A stretch of DNA of 64,000 nucleotides, taken from positions 434,001 to 498,000 of the forward strand of contig NZ_RHLG01000001.1 in NCBI RefSeq assembly GCF_003712105.1. Reading direction: 5' to 3'. The notes below the pieces were generated by a model that had not been told where the DNA came from, made no database searches, and was given only the letters and a program-made list of their open reading frames with translations. Each line of letters opens with the position of its first letter. Position 1 is the stretch's first letter. This DNA comes from Winogradskyella sp. Lineage in GTDB: Bacteria; Bacteroidota; Bacteroidia; Flavobacteriales; Flavobacteriaceae. Made by a program: the position numbers and the translations under genes. This document shows, one piece after another, positions 17,109-24,732 of this stretch.

Positions 17109-18803
17109 CTAGAATCCTAACTGCGCCTTATTATGAATATTATCTTTTAATTGAGGTAAATTCATTTCACTAACAGGATAATAACTCACAGCTATTTCTT
17201 TTTCGCCTCTTAAAACGGTGAATTCTGCTTTGTAGTCAATAGCGTTTCTAAAATAACTTATGCTTTTAAAAGCATCGCCTTCTCTTAAGCCAGCTTTGTA
17301 TGCCTCAGAACTATTATCAATTTCAGCAATACTTTTTCGGTCTTCCGAAAATTTAAAACCTAAATCATACACTTTTGTTTTTGAATCGAATTCAAAGCCA
17401 AAGGATTGATATATCTCTTCTAAATTGAAGAGTTGACCTTTTTCAATATGCTGATCAAAAAATGATTTTAGGTCTTCTTTTAAATACTTATTGGCTGTTT
17501 TTACAAAATATTCATGATCTATTTTTTGTCCAGTTTTGAGTGCATCTTCTTTAAAGTTTAGCAATAAATCGTCTAAGCTTTTTTCACCATTTGTGTCTTT
17601 TTTAATCTTATTGTCCAAATAGAAAGCAAATAATGCACCTCTTCTATACGGTAGTTTTTGAATACCTTCTTTTCCACTCCAGAAATTATCATAAGTCATT
17701 TCGCTATTAGGCATCTCTTTAACTGGAGATGTATACAATTCTTTGATAAACTGGTTGAATTCTTTTATAAAATTGCTTTCGTCTAAACCATAAATATTCG
17801 CCTTTGCAATATTCTTTAAGGTGTAATATTCTGTAAATCCTTCGCTGAACCAGTATTGTTTTTCTTCATCATCATTTTTAATAATATGTCCTGTCCAATT
17901 ATGCTGCAACTCATGATTAAACAGATAGACTAAACCTTCAACTTCCAAATATTCATTATTAGAGGCATTTGTAGCAAATGAATTTGTAAGTCCAGAACCT
18001 TGAAACGAACTACCTCTTTCTTGAACCGTAGGAATCATAGTTACTGCAAAATAATCTTGCGAGTGGTCTTGCCAAAAATCGCGTTGCGCACCAACTGTTG
18101 CCTTTAATACATTTACGATTGTTGAATCTTGAAACACTTCCCATTCGCCTCTGATGATAAATGCAACATCGTTACCCTTAACATCAATGTTGTGAACCCT
18201 AAAATCTCCGCCAACAAAAACAGCCGTGTGAAACTCTTCTTCTGAAACATTATTTATAACTTGAATATGTTGATTACTTCCAAAACTATTAGCAATTTTA
18301 TAGTCATCAGGAAAATTGTACCAAGAAAGGTTAACATTAAAATTATCTTCAGAATCTTTAATGATATGCTTTGGTAGCATAAAGAAGTTATGAGAAAACA
18401 AGTGAAAATAGTCTTCCTGTATAATTGGTCTGTACGTATTTCTAGTTGTTAATTCGCCTTCGGTGTCTTGGGAAATAGTATATTCAACTTCTAATACATC
18501 AAGATTTTTAGGATGTGTAATACTATACCAACCACTATCTCTATTGACCTCAATCTTTCCGTTTTCGGATGCTAATTTTATGTCTTTAATAACATTGTGT
18601 AAGCTGTCTTGACCCCAAGCCTTGTCTTGAAATAATAATATGGTTTCCCCTGTAGAATTTGGTTGAAAAGATGTTTTAACCTTTAATGCATTAGCACTTT
18701 CGTGAATTGACGGACTAACAGCATAACTTATGTTATAATTATTCTCTTTATTACAAGAAAAGAAAAGTACGCAAAGGCAAAATACGGTGATGAGTCGTTT
18801 CAT
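17109..18803 (-). CDS. M61 (glycyl aminopeptidase) family lipoprotein
   Basis: A 564-aa peptidase with a lipobox ending at Cys17 (Leu-Phe-Phe-Ser-Cys). A beta-rich N-terminal domain spans about 25-240. The gluzincin domain has H297-E-L-Q-H301-N-W and the third ligand E321 in S-E-G-F-T-E. The region of about 480-555 looks like the C-terminal PDZ domain usual for M61. It is probably an envelope-anchored aminopeptidase acting on small peptides. It lies in a minus-strand run between the M28 and MutS-like genes, about 60 and 30 bases from them, and possibly shares transcripts with the M28 gene. Confidence 0.88.
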   Translation of the reverse strand: MKRLITVFCLCVLFFSCNKENNYNISYAVSPSIHESANALKVKTSFQPNSTGETILLFQDKAWGQDSLHNVIKDIKLASENGKIEVNRDSGWYSITHPKNLDVLEVEYTISQDTEGELTTRNTYRPIIQEDYFHLFSHNFFMLPKHIIKDSEDNFNVNLSWYNFPDDYKIANSFGSNQHIQVINNVSEEEFHTAVFVGGDFRVHNIDVKGNDVAFIIRGEWEVFQDSTIVNVLKATVGAQRDFWQDHSQDYFAVTMIPTVQERGSSFQGSGLTNSFATNASNNEYLEVEGLVYLFNHELQHNWTGHIIKNDDEEKQYWFSEGFTEYYTLKNIAKANIYGLDESNFIKEFNQFIKELYTSPVKEMPNSEMTYDNFWSGKEGIQKLPYRRGALFAFYLDNKIKKDTNGEKSLDDLLLNFKEDALKTGQKIDHEYFVKTANKYLKEDLKSFFDQHIEKGQLFNLEEIYQSFGFEFDSKTKVYDLGFKFSEDRKSIAEIDNSSEAYKAGLREGDAFKSISYFRNAIDYKAEFTVLRGEKEIAVSYYPVSEMNLPQLKDNIHNKAQLGF

Positions 18804-18865
18804 TTTTTGATTGGTTTTTAGTTTTCAACTAAAAGACGAATCAGATAAATAAATGTGACAGCTTA

Positions 18866-19777
18866 TTATAAGCCTTTAGCATCTATATCATTAAACATGG
18901 CAATTATCATCGCTACAGCATTTTTATAAAAGTCTGGAGTAATCTCTTCAAAATCGTCTGTTGGCTTATGATATGCTGCGTGGTCTTCGTTACCAAAGTA
19001 TAAAAACGGGATTCCTTCTTGGTGAAAAGGTGCATGGTCGGATGCATACGTCCAGTCTTGTTTGCCATCAGTACCATCATGTCCAACCAACAGTTTAGAA
19101 GTCGTTGGGTTTTTAAAATCGTTTACAATAGCTGAAAGCTTTTCATTATATCTTGAGCCAACAACATACAATTCGTCTTTAGAGCTTCGGCTAATCATAT
19201 CCATATTAATATTAGCAATAATTGTAGAATCTTTTACCTTACTAACAAAATGCTTTGCTCCCATAAGCCCCATTTCTTCGGCATCAAAAGCAGCCAAAAC
19301 CACCGAGTGCTTTGGTGGATTAGTCCTTAGATGCTCAACAAAACTAAATAATGCTGAAACTCCAGAAGCGTCATCATCTGCACCATTATATATCTCTCCA
19401 TTTTCTCCTATGCCAAGATGATCGTAATGCGCACTGATTACTATATAAGCATTAGGATTTTCAGTTCCCTTAATAAGCCCTAAAACATTATTAGCTACTA
19501 ATGTGTCATTACCTCTATTGAATACAAACGGTTGCTCATATTCTGGATAAAATGACTTTACACCTTGTTGCAGTAACTCCTTAACGATATAGGCTCTAGC
19601 CAAATCATTACCTTTTTCTCCAGTACGTCTCCCTTCAAATTTATCTGAGCTTAACTCTTTAACGCGCTGTAATAACTTTTCTTGATTAAAAGTAACATCA
19701 TGAGCATTCGGTTTTTGCTCGCAGCGTGTATTAAATAATAGAATAGCTACGAATAGTGTAATTAGTTTGATCTTCAT
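18866..19777 (-). CDS. M28 family metallopeptidase lipoprotein
   Basis: A 303-aa co-catalytic zinc aminopeptidase. The lipobox ends at Cys19 (Asn-Thr-Arg-Cys). Ligand motifs are complete: S-A-H-Y-D-H-L-G, N-G-A-D-D-D-A-S-G, A-F-D-A-E-E-M-G-L-M-G, N-M-D-M-I-S-R and Y-H-K-P-T-D-D. Its usual activity is removal of N-terminal residues from peptides in the envelope. It is followed by the M61 peptidase, so the two may form a small peptide-scavenging unit. Confidence 0.92.
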   Translation of the reverse strand: MKIKLITLFVAILLFNTRCEQKPNAHDVTFNQEKLLQRVKELSSDKFEGRRTGEKGNDLARAYIVKELLQQGVKSFYPEYEQPFVFNRGNDTLVANNVLGLIKGTENPNAYIVISAHYDHLGIGENGEIYNGADDDASGVSALFSFVEHLRTNPPKHSVVLAAFDAEEMGLMGAKHFVSKVKDSTIIANINMDMISRSSKDELYVVGSRYNEKLSAIVNDFKNPTTSKLLVGHDGTDGKQDWTYASDHAPFHQEGIPFLYFGNEDHAAYHKPTDDFEEITPDFYKNAVAMIIAMFNDIDAKGL

Positions 19778-19800
19778 GTTAGGGATTTGAAATCAAATAA

Positions 19801-19834
19801 AAGAAAAAATCCTAAGATAAAATTTATCTTAGGA
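19801..19834 (-). terminator. Terminator of the sdh operon
   Basis: A perfect inverted repeat (arms 19810-19819 and 19825-19834). The A-run at 19803-19809 becomes a U-run on the minus strand. It lies 40 bases past the sdhB stop. Confidence 0.85.
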
Positions 19835-19875
19835 TAAGAAACGTCAATGTTTATATTTTAGACTAAAGGTCTTGA

Positions 19876-20622
19876 TTAACCTTTTAAACTTGCCGATAAA
19901 TATTCACGATTCATACGTGCAATATTCTCTAAAGAAATGCCTTTAGGGCATTCTACTTCACAAGCTCCGGTATTCGTACAATTTCCAAATCCTTCTTCGT
20001 CCATTTGCTTTACCATATTCATTACGCGGTCAGCCGCTTCAACTTGTCCTTGAGGTAATAGTGCAAACTGAGATACTTTTGCACCAACAAACAACATGGC
20101 CGAGGAGTTTTTACAACTTGCCACGCATGCGCCACAACCAATACAAGTTGCAGCAGAGAACGCGTCATCAGCATCGTGTTTATTTACTGGAATAGCATTT
20201 GCATCAATGGTATTACCAGATGTGTTTACAGAAATAAATCCACCTGCATGTTGAATACGATCGAATGCACTACGGTCAACGACTAAATCTTTTATTACTG
20301 GAAATGCTGTTGCTCTCCAAGGTTCAATATAGATCGTATCACCATCTTTAAACTTACGCATGTGTAGCTGACACGTTGTTACGCCTCTATCTGGGCCGTG
20401 AGCTTCTCCATTGATATACAACGAACACATTCCGCAAATGCCTTCTCTACAATCATGGTCAAATGCTACTGGTTCATCACCACTTTCAATAAGTTGTGTG
20501 TTTAACACATCTAGCATTTCAAGGAAAGACATATCTGGCGATACATTACTAATAGGATAATCGACCATTTTCCCGTTATCATTGGCATCCTTTTGACGCC
20601 ATATTTTTAATGTTAAATTCAT
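19876..20622 (-). CDS. sdhB: Succinate dehydrogenase/fumarate reductase iron-sulfur subunit
   Basis: A 248-aa subunit that passes electrons from the flavoprotein to the quinone site. All three clusters are visible: [2Fe-2S] C-R-E-G-I-C-G-M-C plus a later Cys, then [11 protein letters not shown] and [14 protein letters not shown] for the [4Fe-4S] and [3Fe-4S] centres. Last gene of sdhCAB, 10 bases after sdhA, followed by the terminator at 19801-19834. Confidence 0.97.
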   Translation of the reverse strand: MNLTLKIWRQKDANDNGKMVDYPISNVSPDMSFLEMLDVLNTQLIESGDEPVAFDHDCREGICGMCSLYINGEAHGPDRGVTTCQLHMRKFKDGDTIYIEPWRATAFPVIKDLVVDRSAFDRIQHAGGFISVNTSGNTIDANAIPVNKHDADDAFSAATCIGCGACVASCKNSSAMLFVGAKVSQFALLPQGQVEAADRVMNMVKQMDEEGFGNCTNTGACEVECPKGISLENIARMNREYLSASLKG

Positions 20623-20632
20623 AATTCTTTCC

Positions 20633-22630
20633 TTATTTATATGAACGTTCTTTTACTTCAATGTTTTCGTAAGCTAACTCTTCTTTATGTAATACCGCAT
20701 CTTTTGGCTCGCCTTTATATTCCCATGCCGAAACATATTGAAATTCTTTACGACGCTTAGCTTCACCTTCAGGTGTTTGATACTCTTCTCTAAAATGACC
20801 TCCAGCTGATTCTTCGCGTTGTAATGCATCTTTAGCAAACAACTCACCTAATTCTAAGAAATCAGCAACACGACCAGCTTTTGCCAGTTCTTCATTTAAT
20901 TCGTTTGCGGTGCCTGGAACACGGACATCGTTCCAAAATTCCTCGCGCAATGTTCTAATATCTTCTATAGCTTGTTTTAGACCTTCCTCATTACGCGCCA
21001 TTCCACATTCGTTCCACATAATCTTGCCTAAACGCTTATGGAAATAATCTACTGATTTGGTACCATTATTATTAATAAGCTTATCAATACTATCACGCAC
21101 ATGCTTTTCAGCGTCTTCAAATTCTTTGGTATCTGTTGAAATTGGACCAGTACGAATATCATCCGCTAAATAATCACCAATTGTATACGGTAAAACAAAG
21201 TAACCATCAGCTAACCCTTGCATTAATGCAGAAGCACCTAAACGGTTAGCGCCATGATCTGAAAAATTAGCTTCACCAATGGCGTATAGTCCAGGAATTG
21301 TGGTCATCAAATTATAGTCTACCCAAATGCCGCCCATTGTGTAATGTACAGCTGGATATATCATCATTGGTGTTTCGTATGGATTTTGGTCAACGATTTT
21401 TTCGTACATCTGGAATAAGTTGCCATACTTCGTTTTAACCACTTCTTTTCCTAATTTTTGAACTAGAGCCTTATCGTTAGTATCTAAACCTTTCACTATT
21501 GCCTGCTCCTTTCCGTAACGCTCTATTGCCGCAGCAAAGTCTAGGTAAACGGCTTCACCAGTAGCATTAACACCATAACCAGCATCGGCACGTTCTTTAG
21601 CGGCTCGTGAGGCAACGTCTCTAGGCACTAGGTTTCCGAAAGCAGGATAACGACGCTCTAAATAGTAATCGCGTTCTTCTTCAGATAAATCTGTTGGTTT
21701 TTTACGTCCTTCTCTAATGGCAATTACATCATCCAAGTTTTTCGGCACCCAAATACGTCCGTCATTTCGAAGTGACTCAGACATCAAGGTTAATTTTGAT
21801 TGATGATCTCCAGAAACTGGAATACATGTTGGGTGAATTTGTGTGTAGCATGGGTTTGCAAAATATGCGCCACGTTTATGTGCTTTCCATGCTGCGGTAA
21901 CATTACTGCCCATAGCATTAGTCGATAAGAAAAATACATTACCGTAACCACCAGTGCCTAAAACAACTGCGTGCGCAGAATGGCGTTCAATTTCGCCAGT
22001 TACTAGATTACGTGCTATGATTCCTCTTGCTTTGCCATCTACGATAACTACATCTAGCATTTCGTGACGGTTATACATTTTTATTTTTCCACGACCAATC
22101 TGACGATTCATTGCAGAATATGCCCCTAATAATAATTGCTGACCTGTTTGTCCAGCGGCATAAAATGTACGTGACACCAAAACACCCCCAAAAGAACGGT
22201 TATCTAATAAGCCACCATATTCACGTGCAAATGGTACACCTTGAGCTACACATTGGTCAATAATATTGGCAGATACCTCAGCCAATCGATAAACATTTGC
22301 TTCTCTAGAACGGTAATCACCACCTTTTACAGTATCGTAAAATAGGCGATAAGTAGAATCGCCATCACCTTGATAGTTCTTCGCAGCATTAATTCCACCT
22401 TGCGCAGCAATGGAGTGCGCACGTCTTGGAGAATCTTGAAAACAAAATGCTTTGACGTTATAACCGAGCTCTGCTAAAGTAGCTGCAGCAGAACCACCAG
22501 CTAAACCAGTACCAACAACAATAACATCTATTAAACGCTTGTTTGCTGGATTTACTAAGTCGATTTTATTTTTATGATTAGTCCACTTATCGGCAAGTGG
22601 TCCTTGTGGTATTTTAGAATCTAAAGCCAT
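20633..22630 (-). CDS. sdhA: Succinate dehydrogenase/fumarate reductase flavoprotein subunit
   Basis: A 665-aa catalytic subunit that oxidises succinate to fumarate. It has an N-terminal dinucleotide fold ([13 protein letters not shown]), the FAD-linking histidine in [12 protein letters not shown], and a substrate site with [10 protein letters not shown]. The length matches the long type B (Bacteroidota/epsilonproteobacterial) SdhA rather than the E. coli form of about 590 aa. Gene order C-A-B also fits type B. Confidence 0.97.
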   Translation of the reverse strand: MALDSKIPQGPLADKWTNHKNKIDLVNPANKRLIDVIVVGTGLAGGSAAATLAELGYNVKAFCFQDSPRRAHSIAAQGGINAAKNYQGDGDSTYRLFYDTVKGGDYRSREANVYRLAEVSANIIDQCVAQGVPFAREYGGLLDNRSFGGVLVSRTFYAAGQTGQQLLLGAYSAMNRQIGRGKIKMYNRHEMLDVVIVDGKARGIIARNLVTGEIERHSAHAVVLGTGGYGNVFFLSTNAMGSNVTAAWKAHKRGAYFANPCYTQIHPTCIPVSGDHQSKLTLMSESLRNDGRIWVPKNLDDVIAIREGRKKPTDLSEEERDYYLERRYPAFGNLVPRDVASRAAKERADAGYGVNATGEAVYLDFAAAIERYGKEQAIVKGLDTNDKALVQKLGKEVVKTKYGNLFQMYEKIVDQNPYETPMMIYPAVHYTMGGIWVDYNLMTTIPGLYAIGEANFSDHGANRLGASALMQGLADGYFVLPYTIGDYLADDIRTGPISTDTKEFEDAEKHVRDSIDKLINNNGTKSVDYFHKRLGKIMWNECGMARNEEGLKQAIEDIRTLREEFWNDVRVPGTANELNEELAKAGRVADFLELGELFAKDALQREESAGGHFREEYQTPEGEAKRRKEFQYVSAWEYKGEPKDAVLHKEELAYENIEVKERSYK

Positions 22631-22642
22631 ATTAGATGTTGT

Positions 22643-23314
22643 TTAATGTCCAGTAAAATGATGAAACAATGCAATAAAAATGAACCCTAACGGAATGCCA
22701 ATTGCGTAAACTTTAGCAAACTTTTTAAGACCTTCTGTATACTTATTGTTAGCACCAACTGATTGAAAAGCAGAACTAAATCCGTGAAGTAAGTGCAACG
22801 CTAAAAACACAAAAGCAACTACATAAGCTGTTACACGTATTGGACTATGAAATTTTTCAACAAGTTCATGAAAATATCTCAACTCTCCATTGTGCATACC
22901 ACTCATATCACCCAAGATATATTTTGTATTAATTTCTGGAATCCAAAAATCAATGAAATGCAAAATAATGAATGCTAAAATTGCAGCACCACTCCAAATC
23001 ATATTTCTACTCATCCAAGTAGAATTTGCGCCACCGTTGTTTTTGGCGTAACTAATTTTACGTGCGCGGCTATTTTTAATTTCTAAAACAAATCCCATTA
23101 CAAAATGAAATATCACACCGAAAATCAAGATGGGTTGCAGTAAATATTGAACTGCCCAAAATGTCCCCATAAAATGTGATGCTGTGTTAAAAGCGTCAGC
23201 ACTGAAAACGGATAGTATGTTAATTGCAAAATGTTGTAGTAGAAAAACCATTAGGAAGAGTGCAGAGAGCGCCATGGCAAACTTTCTTCCAATTGAAGAA
23301 TTTAAAATTCCCAT
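22643..23314 (-). CDS. sdhC: Succinate dehydrogenase cytochrome b subunit
   Basis: A 223-aa single membrane anchor with five predicted helices. Histidines within the helices (H-F-A-I, H-F-V-M-G, H-F-I-D-F, H-L-L-H-G-F) fit di-haem b binding of type B complexes, so no sdhD is needed. The frame is open 20 codons further upstream, but that stretch contains the promoter at 23344-23374, so the start is the ATG at 23314 (M-G-I-L-N-S-S-I-G-R-K). First gene of the operon. Confidence 0.93.
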   Translation of the reverse strand: MGILNSSIGRKFAMALSALFLMVFLLQHFAINILSVFSADAFNTASHFMGTFWAVQYLLQPILIFGVIFHFVMGFVLEIKNSRARKISYAKNNGGANSTWMSRNMIWSGAAILAFIILHFIDFWIPEINTKYILGDMSGMHNGELRYFHELVEKFHSPIRVTAYVVAFVFLALHLLHGFSSAFQSVGANNKYTEGLKKFAKVYAIGIPLGFIFIALFHHFTGH

Positions 23315-23331
23315 TATAGAATCAATCTTTT

Positions 23332-23346
23332 TTGTTCGTTGAACAA
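23332..23346. promoter_or_regulatory. Palindrome overlapping the sdh -7 box (possible operator)
   Basis: TTGTTC-GTT-GAACAA, arms 23332-23337 and 23341-23346. It overlaps the end of the -7 element and the expected start of transcription. It could be a repressor site; no cognate regulator is visible nearby. Confidence 0.35.
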
Positions 23347-23374
23347 AGATACTGCTCAATTGCCGTTTTGACAA
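23344..23374 (-). promoter_or_regulatory. sdhCAB promoter (TTG, 20 bases, TATCTTTG)
   Basis: On the minus strand, -33 TTG lies at 23374-23372 and -7 TATCTTTG at 23351-23344, with a 20-base spacer. This fits the consensus well and fixes the sdhC start at 23314. Confidence 0.75.
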
Positions 23375-23414
23375 CTTGGAGAATATCGGAAACAGTTATT
23401 TAGAATGGTTTTAA

Positions 23415-24650
23415 TTAAAAATCGAATCGTGGATTTACAACCGTATTATAAATAGACCCAAAAGCATAGCTAAACCCTGCACTTACAAAATAATCAAAGC
23501 CAGATTGCAGTTGCTGCTGCTGTAATAATAATTCTTCAACCGTAAGGTCTCCTCCAGGGATATTTATTTGATTTCGAGTAATAGAATAGCTGCCACTTAC
23601 ATTAAAATTGAAGCCTTTAAACAGTCGTACACTTGTGCCTAAGAAAAAATTAACGGAATTCAAACTCGTGTCTTGCAAGAATTGGTTAAACGAAATTTCA
23701 GCATTTGCACTTCCCCATTCTTGATTGATACGTCCACCCACTTGAACGCCATGTTCCCAGAGATATTCATCGGTTTCATTAAATACTGTTCGCTCTATGT
23801 AATCGTTGTATCTAATACCGTTTCTATATGAAATGGTTAACTGTTTTTTTGCTGATTGCGCATAATCAAAAAAGCTATATTCAATGGCTGGTCTAAAGGT
23901 CCAAAACAAATCAAAATTGCTAAAGGTAGATGTACCTATACTTCCAAAAAAACCGTAAGACCAATGATCGTTAATGCTTAACACATCATTTATGTTTAAA
24001 CGCTTTCTATTGTTAAATGCTACAATATCTTCACCATCAAAGGTAAAGGTCGACCTATTTTCTCCATATCGCATAAAGAGATTAAACTTATTTTTTTCTG
24101 TAACACGTCTTGCAGAAATATTGAAATTAATATTACTGCTGCTGCTCTGTTCCTGACCGTTAAAAAATCCATTAGCACCAACTCTAAACAACCAATAATT
24201 CCATGGGTCATCTTCCTTGACCTCTTCTTTTTCCTCTTCAGGTATCGGGACATTAACTGTGACCTGATCAGTGGTACCTTTTGCAATCCAGAACCGCACC
24301 AACCCTAATTTTAGTTGCTGTAATACAAGTTGACGGACTTCATCTCTAGTCATATTGCCATCGGTAGAAAACAGTAACTTATAGTTTATGGCTTCAAAAT
24401 CTTTTTTCCCTATAAAATCTGCTTCGTAACTGCGTCCACCAGCACCGTTTCGTTGGGTTACGATAAACACATGCACATCACCTAAAAATTGGTCGCGTAC
24501 AAATTGTACATTACCGAGATTTTGACGGATGTATTGATTATCACAAACATTACAATCTAAAAAAATACTGAGCTGCTCTGTAATATTGGTTTGTGCAAGG
24601 CTATTAATTGAAACTATTAAGAATAGTATAATGGAGATTCTTCTGAACAT
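23415..24650 (-). CDS. Outer-membrane beta-barrel protein of unknown function
   Basis: A 411-aa exported protein (signal peptide to about Ala19). Residues of about 20-135 form a soluble domain with a Cys-Asn-Val-Cys pair near 34-37 and a D-V-H-V-F-I-V strand. An acidic Glu/Lys linker (about 140-155) leads to about 250 residues of alternating aromatic beta-strands ending in Asp-Phe, the usual outer-membrane barrel signature. I do not recognise the family. It lies between the sdh operon and the Asp-box protein on the same strand, with hairpins at 24668-24700 upstream. Confidence 0.7.
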   Translation of the reverse strand: MFRRISIILFLIVSINSLAQTNITEQLSIFLDCNVCDNQYIRQNLGNVQFVRDQFLGDVHVFIVTQRNGAGGRSYEADFIGKKDFEAINYKLLFSTDGNMTRDEVRQLVLQQLKLGLVRFWIAKGTTDQVTVNVPIPEEEKEEVKEDDPWNYWLFRVGANGFFNGQEQSSSSNINFNISARRVTEKNKFNLFMRYGENRSTFTFDGEDIVAFNNRKRLNINDVLSINDHWSYGFFGSIGTSTFSNFDLFWTFRPAIEYSFFDYAQSAKKQLTISYRNGIRYNDYIERTVFNETDEYLWEHGVQVGGRINQEWGSANAEISFNQFLQDTSLNSVNFFLGTSVRLFKGFNFNVSGSYSITRNQINIPGGDLTVEELLLQQQQLQSGFDYFVSAGFSYAFGSIYNTVVNPRFDF

Positions 24651-24667
24651 GGTTGATGACTAAATTT

Positions 24668-24700
24668 CATTAGCAGCGCTAATGTAGTTCTAGTCAGAAC
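24668..24700. other. Two adjacent hairpins
   Basis: The first has arms 24668-24674 and 24678-24684 (7 bp, 3-base loop). The second has arms 24687-24691 and 24696-24700 (5 bp, 4-base loop). They lie between the stop of the Asp-box gene and the ATG at 24650. They could act as an attenuator, a processing site or a weak terminator. Confidence 0.4.
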
Positions 24701-24732
24701 GACCCGACAAATATTTTAGTTTAATTTAACTA

